DNA of 64,000 bases. Source: Heterodera schachtii (Eukaryota > Nematoda > Chromadorea > Rhabditida > Heteroderidae). Location of the stretch: the NCBI GenBank assembly GCA_023374025.1, contig SIJG01000072.1, positions 6,037 to 70,036 on the forward strand. The letters run 5' to 3'. The notes beneath the pieces were generated by a model. The model ran no database searches. It had not been told where the DNA came from and saw nothing but the letters and a program-made list of their open reading frames with translations. A program made the translations under genes and the position numbers. The first letter of the stretch is position 1. Every line of letters begins with the position of its first letter. Positions 21,772-33,630 of the stretch are shown here, piece by piece.

Positions 21772-23707
21772 ATGTCTTTTTCACATGGCGCCTGCGATAA
21801 CTGTGGCGAATATGGCCACCGGCGAGCGGAATGCCCGCAAGCTCTGTGTGACTGCTGTAACCAGGCCGGCCACTGGGTTCATCAGTGCAAAATTGAGGCT
21901 GCAGCCAAATGCTGCGTCGCATGTTCAGTCCGCCAGCACAAAGCGGCGGATTGTTGGGTTTTGGAGTCGTGGGGTAATTAATAATTAATCCCGCTTAATC
22001 AAAGCCCATAGCGGCGCTATTTACAAAGAATTAAATTTTGAAAATTTTTTTTGCACTTATTTTGGTCTGGTTTTTTTTTTACTCATGATGAATACCCGGG
22101 GGTTTTTGAGAGGTCGCTGTTCACGAATGTGGCATCCATTTCGACCAATTCGGGATCCCGCCGGCCCCGAACTTGAACAAAAAAGTCGAATTTTCGATCT
22201 TTTGTTCGAATTTGGGGTCCGGAATAAGCCCAATAATAATCATATTTGTAATCAGCGACCTTGAAAACCCCCGGGTACTTGGTTCAAGATTTTTTAACCG
22301 AAAAAAAATTATGTCAAAAAAAAGTGGAAAAAATTTTCAAAATATAACCCTTAGCCATAATTAATTTTTTTTTTTTTTAGTTCGCGCGCGGATCCGAGAA
22401 CCAGACTGCAGTCTGTTGGTGAACTTTGTCCTGCGGCGCGCTGCTGAGACTGCAGACGGATTTTACGTCCTTTGTTTCCAGGTTTTTTTCACTTTAAAAA
22501 TGTTCATTTGCCAAACGATAGTTTTTTCTTTATGAATCCGTTAATTTAAGAATGAACATTCGGCTGAAAAGTGCCCGCAAAATGCTTCACTTGGGCCGCT
22601 CTACGCTCAAATTTGCGGGTCGCGCAGAAACTCGGCGGTTTTGCGGGAATGGGGTCAGTTGGAAAAATTGTTTAGCAACAAATACCGTAATTCCTCGATT
22701 AGAGAACCCCATTGGGGGGGGGGGGCTCTATTGTTGTTTGTTTAACCTTTTTGTAATTTGTCTTTAAAGTTTTTAGTACAGTCACTGTACTGACTGCACT
22801 GTCTGTCACTGTGCAAGGCGAGAGACAGACACAACACATCGAAACGATAAAAAGATACGCAGAAAAGACGTGGGAATTACAATGGAATGTGCCCGTGTAC
22901 AGGAGGGAAAAGAAAGAGCGAGTTTCGCTTCACTGTACGCGTTGCAAAGTCCCGCGTCTTTTCTGCGTCGTTTCGATGTGTCGGTCTCTCGCCTTCCACA
23001 GTAACAGACAGTGAAGTCAGTGGGTGCACTTCATTTCCTCCCTCCCCCCCCCCCGAAAAATTTTTTTTAGAAAATAGTAGTTCATCCTAACATTTGAAAA
23101 AATCGCTGAAAAATTTTTCAAAAATTTTTTTCTTGAATTTTTTTACTAAGAAATTTCCTAAGATAAAAGGATTAAATAAACAAAAAAAAAGTCTATATTA
23201 TTCTTTTATTAAGTGCGGAGCCAACAGCAGAGTGCAGTTTGCGCATGTGCGCGCGTCGACTTTTTGCGTCGGGCCGGCGAATCAAGGAGCCTCTGTTTTA
23301 TTTGTTTTGAAGTAAAATTTTTCATTTCCAATTCATTTCTGCCCCTAATGTGAACACTAAATGCTTTCCAGAATGGACACGAGAAAAAGAATTGCAGTCG
23401 GCACCAGCTTAGACTGCAGTTCGAACAAATCCGGGCCCTCTTCGGCAACTTGCAACGCCGTACAAACGCCAAAACGACGACGGATTCGGCGGCAAGCCCT
23501 TTTTGGGCGTCATGGTCGGGCCGGCGAAGTGACGACATTCGTCGTCATCGTTACATGTCTATTGGGAAGGATAACAGGTTTTTTTTTTCTTTTGCATAAA
23601 AGCATTAGAAATATCCAATGGTTTACAGAGGGAACACGAAGAAACAGGCTGCAGCAGAAGACGATTTGGGACAGAATGCTGCGGAAACGCGGGGGCCACA
23701 AAAGTAA
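21772..23707 (+). CDS. Zinc-knuckle (CCHC) protein, six exons
   Basis: Exons 21772-21973, 22381-22481, 22551-22686, 23214-23311, 23372-23577 and 23629-23707 join in phase to 273 residues ending in TAA. Exon 1 starts at the ATG at 21772 and carries three CCHC knuckles: CDNCGEYGHRRAEC, CDCCNQAGHWVHQC and CVACSVRQHKAADC. Exons 4 and 5 together make a further one, CFICFE joined to NGHEKKNC. Exons 2 and 3 make a matching but degenerate unit, YVLCFQ joined to NEHSAEKC, with the first Cys replaced by Tyr. Both units are split at the same place and follow a similar stretch (FVLRRA / DFLRRAG), so exons 2-3 and 4-5 look like a duplicated cassette. CCHC knuckles bind single-stranded nucleic acid. I see no other domain and no retroelement genes around. 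Intron 3 contains a foldback element. The terminal region is basic, then acidic. Confidence 0.78.
22085..22290. repeat. Dispersed foldback of the GATCACGAATCCGGTATCC family
   Basis: ACCCGGGGGTTTTTGAGAGG and its inverse, with CATTTCGACCAATTCGGGAT and CGAACTTGAACAAAAAAGTC inside. The same words recur at 541-600, 5105-5200, 32400-32480, 40690-40770 and, as a large palindrome, 47405-47757. It lies in intron 1 of the zinc-knuckle gene. Confidence 0.7.
22775..23030. mobile_element. Foldback/MITE with about 90-bp arms
   Basis: The left arm has CACTGTCTGTCACTGTG, GGCGAGAGACAGACAC, ACATCGAAACG and GCAGAAAAGACG. The right arm repeats these inverted (CGTCTTTTCTGCGTCGTTTC and so on to CACTGACTTC-like bases). 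It sits in an intron of the zinc-knuckle gene. The open frame across it is a by-product. Confidence 0.85.
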
Positions 23708-23984
23708 TAGTGATTTTTGGTTACGCCGCTTTTGGTGGGTTGTAACGGAAGGGTACACCCCAAAACGTCGCCACAAAAAAAAAAAGAATTTTTCAAAATT
23801 TTAAGATAATTTTAAAGTGTTTCGCTTTTTTTGAAAACCTAAGTTTTAATAAAAACTAAATTTGCTGATTTTCAAGGAAAAAAAACGAAAGAACTTGAGA
23901 AAAAAAAATTTTCCTTGAGTTTTCTTAATAAATTTTTTTAGAATTTTTCCATTTTTGATAATTTCTCTAAAATTAAAAAAAAAT

Positions 23985-24215
23985 TTGCGGCGACGTTATG
24001 TCCCGGCGACGTTTTGTCCTGCTCCCGTAACGGAAATGGCAAAGAGCATTGCACTGGGGAAATGGATTGGGTTTTTATTTTCAATTTTTTTTTCAAGCAT
24101 TTGTCAGCGTCGAGAGTGGCGTCGGGAGTCGGCGCAACGTCGCCTCGGAGACCGAAGCGCTGGCTGTTCGAAGTGGTGAAAGAAGAGGGCAGGCTTTTTT
24201 GTGGATAGAGGGCAA
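23985..24215. other. Unassigned GC-rich block
   Basis: A GC-rich patch (CGGCGACGTTATGTCCCGGC; CGTCGAGAGTGGCGTCGG) with a possible acceptor TTTGTCAG near 24106. I could not link it in phase to a neighbouring gene. Part of it (GACGTTTTGTCCTGCTCC) resembles the end of a dispersed repeat seen near 29910. Left unassigned. Confidence 0.25.
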
Positions 24216-24977
24216 TATCTCACAGTTTTATTTGATCTCTTTTTTTTGTTGCTGTTTTATTTGTTGACTAACAAATAAGGCTGCAGCGTGGCCTTTTCAC
24301 CGCCCCCCCCCCCCTCCCATCGAATTTACACATTTATTTATTTTTGATTCAGAATATATCCCCCAAATATATGGCATGGAAACGATTATTAGAAGAAGTC
24401 AGGCGGTGCCAACAGGAAAAAAACTTGAAAATTTTCCATTTGGTAAACAGATTTTCACCAAAACAATTTTGTGGATTTTTGGGAAAAAATGTCGCGATAT
24501 TTTTTAGAAAATTTGGATGATGGGAGGTTAAATTTATTTTTTTTCGGGACCATTACCATTGCGAAAAGCAATAGAAAACCGCGAACATAACAAACATTTA
24601 CAAGGCTTCTAATGCCTTTTCAAAAATTAAAAATGCGATCCTATAAAATAATCCTTCCTCAAACCCGCCACTAAATTAACGAAAAAATAATTATTGAATT
24701 TTTTTATTGGGTCGACAATATAAAACCCAAAAACAAATCATAGAGAGAGATGAATGAATAAAACAATCAAATCAAATGGACTGTGTGTGTTTGTTTGTGA
24801 TTATCAGTAGCATCAATTGATGATGACGGGAAAACACGTGGAGGAAGGACATAATTATCAACCAATCAATATAACATTCGGCCGCAAAAAACGAAAACAA
24901 AACAAAAACATTATTTAATTTAAGCGCGGTGTTGCGGTCTCAAAAGTGTCATCCATCCGCACGCACCGATCAGTGAA

Positions 24978-27900
24978 TCACAGCTCCATGTTGTCCCCCC
25001 TCTTTTCCTCCTCATTTGCGCCTTTTTGCGCCTCCTTTTTGCCCTCTCTTTCCGCCTCCACTCCGTCCATTTTGGTCGCTCCTTCTTCACTGGTGCCTGC
25101 GCTTCCTTTCTTCGCCGCTTCCGCCTCCTCCTTGGCCTTTTTGGCTGCAGCTTCGGCCTCCTCGCGCTGTTTGAGCGCGGCCGACTGGTGCTTGGAGGAC
25201 AGCGGGCGCATTTCGCCATTGATTGCATTTGTCTGGAAATTTTATGTTTTTTTTTCTCAAAATCGGAGTATAGAAAAATGCTTTTAACCCCCGGGGTTCT
25301 GCCAGCTTGAATTTTTAATATTTGAACAAATAAAAATGCTCATTTATAATGAAAATATTGCATGTGTGGCGCAGTGGGTTTTTGTAAGATAGTAAGGGGA
25401 AAAAGGGCGGAAGTTCGAGACCGCTCCGCTCCGTTACATTACATTTTATTTATTTATTTATTACAAAAATAATTTGAATTTTTTGGTACCATTCAAAATA
25501 TCATGAAGAAGAAAAGATTTTTCAAAGCAATTTTAAGCGGTTTTAGCCACTCAAAAAATGCAAAATTTTTATCCCGTTCCAAATTCTCTCACCTTCGTCT
25601 TCAGGTCGTCCGTGCTGAACGTGGCGTCCTGGTTGTCCTTCAGCTGTTCCGTCTCCTTCTTGACCCCCTCAAACCAACTTTTCACCGTTTCAATGGTCCG
25701 TTGGAAGGCGCTGAGTTCGCCCTCCGTGAAGAACTCTTTGGAAAGGTTGAACAGCTGCCACTTCTTGTCCGCCTCCTCCAGCGTGGTGGCCAATTTGTCC
25801 ATCAGCGCGGGACGATCCTTGACAAGAACAAATGAACAGGATCATCTATTTATTGGATAATTTCATTAAATAAAAAGAAAAAATCCCGAGGATAAGGTTT
25901 AAAAAAAAATTTTTTTTTTTTTTGCCATATGTCGGTCGGCAGCACCGGCTGAAAAAAAGTCGAATAATTTTAAGGAAATTGCATATTTTTAAATGGAAAT
26001 TGAGAAAAAAAAACCAAAAAATAGACAATTTTGCAATTAGCGCCGAAAATTCTTTTTAAAAAAAGTCATCGCTCAGCGCCCATTCAAAAAAAAAAGGATT
26101 TTCGTGAAAAAAAAATTGCAATCAAAGACTAATTAATTATACTATAATTGCCGCTGCCTACCTCCTTCTGTCGCTGTCGGTTCTTCAACTTGCGAATGGG
26201 TGCCACAAATTCGCGTCGCTTCTGCTTCAGCTCGTCAACCCCAACATCGTCCGGCATGTCGTCCAACCAATCCTTCAGCTTTGCGGTCTGTTCACGGATC
26301 AACCCCAGCTCTTCATGGGTGCCAAAACTGTTGAAGGCCTCCTCCTCCAGCTTGGCACTGTAGTCGTACACGGCCGACTCGAGCAAGTTCAGCGCCAACG
26401 CATGTTCCGCCTTGGCCCTCTCCTTGCGCTCAAAGTCGTTGAGACTGAAAACAGGGGGCAAGAATTTTCGATTTCATTTTTCAAAAAAAAATGAAAATAA
26501 ATTCCCAACCTCCAAGTTAATTTTTTTTTTCAATTGAAATTTTCCTTTTTCTCAACATTGGATGTTAAGTTGATAACGAATTAATAAGTTTTTCAAAAAA
26601 TTTTCAACAATCGTCAATTTTTCAATTATGAAATTTTCCTATAAATTTTTTTTTCTAAAAATAAGATTTTTGGAAATTCTCGTTTGATTTTTTTTTTTGG
26701 GGGGGGGGGCGAGCTGCTCATGCTTAAGTTCACAACCTGTTTGATAGTTTTTTTTTAAGAAAAGCATATTTTCAATGTTTCATTTTTTTCCTAAAATGGA
26801 AAAATAAAAAAATTTTTCAAAAATTCCATGACTTTTTGTGTTAGTCCGACCACTCTCTCTCTCTCTCATCTCACTCACATGCGTTTGGCCTCCATGATCT
26901 CCTGCTCGTCCATCACTGTTTTGATAAACTGTTCCACGTTAGCGCTTTCCATGGGCGCCAAATCCTTGGCCTCAATGCGCTTCACAATGAACCGTTTGGA
27001 CAGACGCGCCGCTTGGTAGACGGCGCCGAGTGCACTCGCTTCATCCGTGTTCAGCAGACGGGCAATCTCTTTCCTTGGAGGCAAAAAAAATTAAAATTTT
27101 TAAAGATTTTAAGAAAATTTAAAATTTTTTAGTTTTTTTGAAAACCTAAGTGTTAATAAAAACTAAATTTGCTGAATTTCCAGAAAAAAAAAAATTAAAA
27201 ACTTGGAAAACATTTTTTTCCTTGAATTTGCTTAATAAATTTTTTTTTCGAATTTTTTCCGAACCAAGCTAGGTAACTAAAAAATCATGGGATCGAGGTT
27301 GCCAAAAAATTCAATCTAGGTATATGTTAAGTGTATAGCCAAAAACTAGGCAATTAAATGGAAAATCGGAAAACGCGAAAGGAATACACTCGTAAAAAAA
27401 TTTTGGTCGGGAAACAATTGGCATCCAACTGGAACCACAACACCCTTCCTTTAATTTGGATACCAAAAAAAAATAATAATCAAAATATAACTATGGTGGA
27501 ACCAATGTTGCCAAAAAAAAAATGCAGTTCGCCATAGAACACATATTGCCATAAAATAGGTAATTAATTAATGGACGACGACACGCGACACGAGCTGTAC
27601 GACGGAAAATGCATATGTAATCATTTGAAAAAGCTGATTCGAATGTAAAAAGGGAGGCCCTCAGAATTTTTTTTTTCAAAAAAAATTGGTGTACAAATCA
27701 ACCCTGCTCTATCCAATAGTATGGTGTAACACATATGCATTTTCCAATTTACAGCTCGGGTAGGGGGTCTCCATTTCCATGTCAACAACAATAAAAAAAA
27801 TTTTAAAGAAAAAACATTTTTTGAAAAAATTTTCAGCGATTTTTTCGAAAATTTTTGAAAAAACTTAGTAGTTCATCACAAAATTTCAAAAAAATCGCTG

Positions 27901-30900
27901 AAAAATTTTTCAAAAAATTTTTTTCTTGAAATTTTCTTACTAAGAAATTTTCTAAGAATTTTCTTATGAAAATTTCTAGGTTTGGAACTTTTTTTAAAAA
28001 ATTTTTTCGGGGGAGGGGAGGGGGGGAAACGACCTGCTCCCGGTGTAACACATATGCATTTTCCAATTTACAGCTCGGGTAGGGGTTTCCATTTCCATGT
28101 CAACAACACACACCGTTTCAAAAAAACGAGATGTGTGCCAATAAATAGAGAGTGCAGAGAAAAAAACATCTCTCTTTTTGGCGTACTATTTATTTATCTC
28201 TGTTAATAGAGAAAAACCGAATTTAGATTTCTATGTTGTTTTTTTTGTCCTGTGTTAAATCTGCTTCAAATTTTGCATACCGATAGAGAAAAAAATTCTG
28301 CATCGATTCATATGGTTATTTTTTGAATTTATCTGTAAGTTCATGAGTTATAAGAAAAACAAAATTTCGAGCCTCATATCTTTTTTCTAACTCATCAAAT
28401 TCTTAATGTTTGCTTAGAAAAAGCTTCTCCTAATCAAGAGCTTTCGAATGATACCAAATATGTCCAATTTGGTTGCCAAAAAGGTTCAAAAATAATTCCC
28501 AAAATTTGTCATTTTTTAATATTTTGGACAAAAATAAATAAAAATATTCATGTTGCACAACGGACTCGAACCTCCTCCCTTTGTCCCTTCACTATCTTAC
28601 AAAAACCACTTCGCCACACATGCAAATCTTTTTGGAACTGGGAGGCCAAAATTGAAACGGTGTGAACAAATAAAAAAAAAAAATTCTTTTTTGCCAACCC
28701 CTGGAGGAATATGTCGAGGACGGTCTGTAGGCGTGGCATCCGTGTGCCGGCACCCATCAACACAACACGGTCCAATTTGTCCAGCGTCAGTTGTGCCATT
28801 GTCAAAGCAACATTGATGGGCTCCATGTGACGCTCCTCAAAGTCTTTGAACATCACCTCCAACTCGTCCCGGGTGACTTTGACACGGAAGTCGCGGTCCT
28901 CAAACACACACTCCACTTGCGCAAACGCTTCCGCATTCGCGGATAGAACCTGCAATCGAGTTTGTTGTTTTTGGGTTGAAAAAGGGTAGAAATTTTCAGC
29001 GAATACAAAAAAAAAAAAAAAATTTTTATACAAAAATTTTCAACCAATATGCGAGACCGGATGCTCAAAATTTTTCACGCATTTGGAATTCAGGCCAAAA
29101 ATAAAATGCCAAAATTCGATCCCACCTCTTTTCAGCAGACCATTCAGACGGGGCGAAAAAAGTTTTTAAAAGCGCATAAATCCCAGAGATATACCCAAAA
29201 TTATTCGTCAAATATCCCATTCCTTCCCCCCCCCATCGCGGTCAGTCCTCAATTAACTAATCCAAACCCGCGAAAAATGGAAAAATTAATTAAGACCAAA
29301 TTAAGTCCATTTTTTGGGTAATTGGTTGGGGTAGAATAAAAATTTCTTCTCCATAGCAACCTGTTTGACCCGGTCGGCCTCCTTCAACAGTTTGGCCATG
29401 GCCTGCGGATTAGCCGTGATGTCAGCGCCAAGGGAGGCATTCTGCTTCTTGAACTCCTTGACGAGATGGTCGCGCAAACGCAGTGTCAAATGGTGCCCGC
29501 CAAGCGCACGGTCATACCCCACTCCGATGGTCTCCACCTAGAAAAAAAATTTATAAGAAATTTCAAATATTTTTGAAAAATTTAGCGGGTTTTCATGAAT
29601 CTTTTCATAATTTCTTAGTCTATCAATCTTTTCATAATTTCTTAGTCTATCTGAAATTTTGTTCTTTTTTGAAATTTTTTGGAGCGGGGGGAGGGGATTC
29701 GGGTTAGCGGTGCACCCAAAACTCCGCTGGTCGAAGCATTTTTTTTAATTTTTTTTTTTGAAAAAACAGCAATTCATCATTAAATTTGAAAAAATCGCTG
29801 GAAATTTTTTTGAGTTTCTCTGAATCTTCTTAGAATAAAATTTTTCTAAGATTTTTTCCTAAAAAAGTTACAAGTTTGTAATTTTTTTTTAATTTTTTCT
29901 TGGCGGAGTTTTGTCCTGCTCCGTCGGGTTAGCTCCCCTAAAGTAAATTTGTGCACCTGCGGATAACTGCTGCCACCCTCATTGGAATCGTTGACGAGAA
30001 GAAATTGGACAATGGTCACCAGGGTCTTGGTTGAACCCACATCGTAGATAAGCAAGGTCTGCAAATTTTTTTTGAAAGTTAGTAATTTGTTTTTCTCGAA
30101 TTTTACAAGCTAGCAAAGAACCTAATAGGCCTATCAAATGGTATCCGTTCATCCAAAAAAAATTCGATTTTACTTATTGGTAGCCTCCTCCAAGACCTAC
30201 ATACACTCAAATTTCTTAAAAAATTTTGCTAAAATTTTTTTTTTGCAAAAAATGCGTAAAGCTATCATTTCCTGGTGTAGGCAAATCTAATAAAAAACTA
30301 TGGCCAATTTCTGTCCCCCCCCCACCCCGGTCGAGCCTCTCAGTCCTCGTTTTTTTTTTTTTGGAAAAAACGCCGTAAAATGTTTTGGGACCATCAATTG
30401 AAACCAATTGATTACAAACAATCATAACCTGTGGCTTTTCAGTGATTTCTTTGTGCCGAAACACGCCGTAGTTGAGTCCGGCGGCGGTGCCGGAGCCGAG
30501 CAATTGCAACAGATTCAAATCCGCAATTTTGGCCGCCGCTTCAACCGCCGCACGCTCCAACTACACAAATGAATAAGCGGGAAAACATTGTGAATTCATT
30601 AAAAAAATGGAGTGGGAAACTGAAATACACAAAGGGTTTAGCAAATCAAGGAAATAAAAAAAACTGGGTAGAATTTTCGAAATTTTTTTTTCAAATTTTC
30701 TATTTTTTCAGGCCGGGAAACTGTGTCTGTCGTCCGTCCTCGACCATTCATTTTTGTCTCACCTGACCAAAATAGGAGGGCACTGTGATCACCACGTCGC
30801 GCACAGGCTGTTCAGCATATGCATCCACCTTTGGGGAGGAAAATGCAGTAAAAAAATGAAGAAAAATTCTTATTTATTAATCCAAATCAAAAAAAAAAAA

Positions 30901-32875
30901 ACGATCAAACATCTTGACGCGCATTCCACAACAGCATGGCCAACGCACACTCCAACGACATGTCACCAACACTGAACAAATAATTTTAATTTTATCATAA
31001 GATCAAATTTCAAACCAAATTTACAAAAAAAAGAAAAAAGAGGGAATCCGCTGGAAAACTTTTTGACAAAAATTTGTTTTTAAATTGTCAAAAATCCGGT
31101 CTAAAATATTGTTTGATTTGGTTTTTCATTTCAAAATGCCTATTGATGGGCTTGAAAAAAAAATTTTTTTTTTTTTTGCCATTTCGTCTCAAAAAACTCA
31201 CTCCGTCTCAAACTGAACGGTGCCCCGTTTGGGGTGCGCTTTGAGGCGCAAATATGGGAATTCGTTGCGGAATGCGGTCACCGTCGGGTCGTCAAACTGT
31301 TTGCCGACCAAATCCAAAAAGAATATGAAGGTGTTCTTCGGACGGACAAGCAACTGGAAAGAGGGAGAAAAAGAAATATGACGTATGTGTAATTTTGAAC
31401 TTTTTTTAATTGCTAAATCAGACAATTTCGAAAATTTCTTTACAAAATGCATCAAAATTAAAAAAAAAAATTCCCCCGGCGGCGCCTGTCGGCACCGCCG
31501 GACCCCCATTTCAACTTAATTTTTTTAATCTTAACCCCAAAAAGTGCAAAAGGTAGTCAAAAAAAAGCTTGTTGGTTGCCCCTCCCGAAATTTTTTCCTG
31601 GAAAATTTTGAGAAAAAATTTTTCAGCTAATTTTAAAAAATATTTGAACTAAAAAAATTTCACTTTTTTCGGGGAGTGGGGGGGGGGGGGAAGCATAGTG
31701 CACCCGGAGAAAATTTTCTATTCAAATGAAAAAAAAAATTATCCAAAGTTTTCGAAATCTCACCGCAGGCAAATTTTTGATTCCAAATTTGACCAAAAAA
31801 CTTCAATAAAATGGGTAATTTCCATTTTCATGACTTTTCTTTAAGGGGCAACGGGACCGTCCGGTTCCAAAAAAAAAAAATTAAGTAAAAAAGCTTCAAA
31901 AAAAATCTTTCGTCTGTCAAAAAAAACCTTTTTCAGCGCCGCGTCGCCCAAAAAACGCTCCCCGTCCCGGATGGTCAGCGCCATCGGCGTTTTGCGTTGC
32001 GAGTCCCGGTTCAGCACCGTCTCCATGGGCACACCCGGTTTGATCAGTGCCATCTTCATGAACTCGGAGCCAAGGTCGATGGCCATCGCAGCGTTTGCTT
32101 AAAAAATATATATTGACAAATTGCCATAGAGATGGAGGGGGGGAGGAGGAGAATGGTGGTAAATACGTAAAAAATTAAAGGAAAATTTTTTTTTACTTTT
32201 TTAAAATTATAGTGGAATATTGTTTTGATCGGATCCACCGACCTCGGAAACCAACAACGAATAAATTCTATTTTATGTCGAAAAAAAAAGAAACCTGCTG
32301 ATGTAAATCTGGGGCATACAAAAAGTATTGCAAAAAAATTAAAATTGTCGAGAAAAATTCATTGTATTAAAACGTTTGTCTGAAACTCATTCAATTAATG
32401 AAATATTGGTATTTAAGACATCCATTTCGTCCAATTCCGAGCCACAGGCCAGAATTCAAACAAAAAATCGAAAGATCAAATTTAGACATTCGCATTTTGG
32501 TTCCAAAAATTAATTTAAGTGCTTTTAAAATGCCGTATTGGTGGTCCCTTTATTATTTGTGCATTTAAGCCAGTTTTGAGCCAAAAATTCGTTAAAATTT
32601 AAAACTTCGGGCTTTTATCCGAATTTGTCGAAATGCATACCTCAAGCGTCCCCTAAAACCATAGGGTGTCTTTTTCCATAATTATTTTGAAAAATTGTGC
32701 CGAGGAAGTGTGAGCGAAAATTTGACCCATTTTTGCTTCAAAGCTCAGCCTCATTTAATATAGCGTCGCACTTAGAAATATTTCTTAAATAAACCCTTCA
32801 AAAAAGTAATTTTTGTATGCGAAATTTCAAGAAAAAATGCACTGTTTGTCGTTCACCTGTTTGTCCGTTGGCCAT
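24978..32875 (-). CDS. HYOU1/GRP170-like chaperone, short form, copy 1
   Basis: Thirteen exons (32857-32875, 31928-32097, 31202-31353, 30911-30971, 30763-30828, 30429-30560, 29957-30058, 29361-29537, 28699-28949, 26879-27073, 26162-26444, 25593-25817, 24978-25232) join in phase to 695 residues. Landmarks: AMAIDLGSEFMKMALIKPG (phosphate-1 loop; the MAIDLGSE-MK-A pattern and VPMETVLNRDSQRKTP are HYOU1-like), RDVVITVPSYFGQ, GLNYGVFRHKEIT, LLIYDVGSTKTLVT (phosphate-2), VLMGAGTRMPRLQ (adenosine motif), EIARLLNTDEASALGAVYQ. The Hsp70-type ATPase domain is followed within about 45 residues by the alpha-helical C-terminal region (LNDFERKERAKAEHALALN...). The beta-sandwich substrate domain and acidic loop of normal GRP170 (about 1000 residues) are absent, and the introns there are too short to hide them. 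Exon 1 encodes MANGQT, so no signal peptide is seen; the C-terminus is NMEL, unlike the usual NDEL. Probably a chaperone or nucleotide-exchange factor relative; location uncertain. Confidence 0.85.
25370..25440 (+). repeat. tRNA-derived SINE-like head
   Basis: ATGTGTGGCGCAGTGGGTTT ... AAGTTCGAGACCGC has an A-box-like and a B-box-like segment. Same family as 28555-28628 (minus), 48108-48186 and 61679-61752. It lies in an intron of the HYOU1-like gene. Confidence 0.65.
27831..28040. repeat. AT-rich foldback family with G-tract and GACCTGCTCCC end
   Basis: TTTTCAGCGATTTTTTCG and its inverse AAAAAATCGCTGAAAA surround TTAGTAGTTCATCACA. Then come CTAAGAAATTTTCTAAGAA words, a G-rich tract and GACCTGCTCCC. 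Related copies sit in introns across the window (about 23085-23165, 29560-29920, 31600-31700, 49560-49700, 52795-52875, 55288-55440, 61010-61200, 62780-62925). Confidence 0.65.
28330..28628 (-). mobile_element. tRNA-derived SINE-like element, with body
   Basis: The minus strand reads ATGTGTGGCGAAGTGGTTTT ... GAGGTTCGAGTCCG (A and B boxes), then a body with CAACCAAATTGGACATATTT and ATCATTCGAAAGCTC and GAGAAGCTTTTTCTAAGCAA. The same head and body order is present at 48108-48380 and 61679-61905. Confidence 0.7.
31471..31507. repeat. Dispersed GC hairpin core
   Basis: CCCCCGGCGGCGCCTGTCGG then CACCGCCGG: arms pair perfectly apart from one G-T. It is in an intron of HYOU1-like copy 1. Confidence 0.75.
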
Positions 32876-33244
32876 GGTATGATGAACAGACGATGCGTTT
32901 CAAACAAAAATTGTGACAATTCTAAAAGATAGTTGGACAAAAAATCTTAAACAAGAATTAAACAATAAACAACACATTTGTTTAATTCCATGGGCAAAAA
33001 AAAAAAAAATGTTGCGATATTTGTTTTTGTGTTGGTCCATCATTATGATGACGACAACAACAAATTGACACATATAAAAAGTTGTGAGTGCAGCACAAAT
33101 GCCCATTTGTTTTGAGAAAGCCGCCCAAACAAATAATTTAAACAATAGAAAAATAATAAAATAAAATAGTCAACAAAAAAAAACAGTGGATGATTTCTAT
33201 GGAATACATTTTTTTTTTTTTGGTGTTTTGACACAGATAAATAA

Positions 33245-33270
33245 AGAGAGAGAGAGAGAGAGAGAAAGCA
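33245..33270. repeat. GA microsatellite
   Basis: A run of GAGAGAGAGA between the two HYOU1-like genes, in copy 1's upstream region. Confidence 0.9.
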
Positions 33271-33630
33271 AAGAAAGAAAGGAAGGAAGAATACAACCAA
33301 AATTTACATTTTACAAGGAAAAAAAACAGAGGGAAAGAAAGATGAAACAAAATACACAAAAATTTGTTGGACAAACAAAAAAAAAGAAGCAATTTTTGAT
33401 GAGAGAGAGAGAGGGAAATTGATGGTGCCTGCTGGTGTATGGTATGTGTGTACTGTACCGCATGCACCGTACTGTGTGACCTGAATTCGCAACAAATAAA
33501 TAATTGTATCAGAAAAAAAAAGAGAAGATAGAAAAGAAATTTCAAAAAACAAACAAATTTAGGGGCTAATGATGACGCTCCTTAGACATCAATATCCATC
33601 ACAAAAACTGTTTTTTTTTCCTTTCGCTGT

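Noticed and set aside
22811..23090. Plus-strand reading frames of about 67 codons
   Set aside because: They lie within the foldback element in intron 3 of the zinc-knuckle gene.
24946..25310. Plus-strand frames opposite the chaperone 3' exons (also 25503-25860, 33569-33970, 34477-35024, 35058-35419)
   Set aside because: Antisense shadows of well-supported minus-strand exons.
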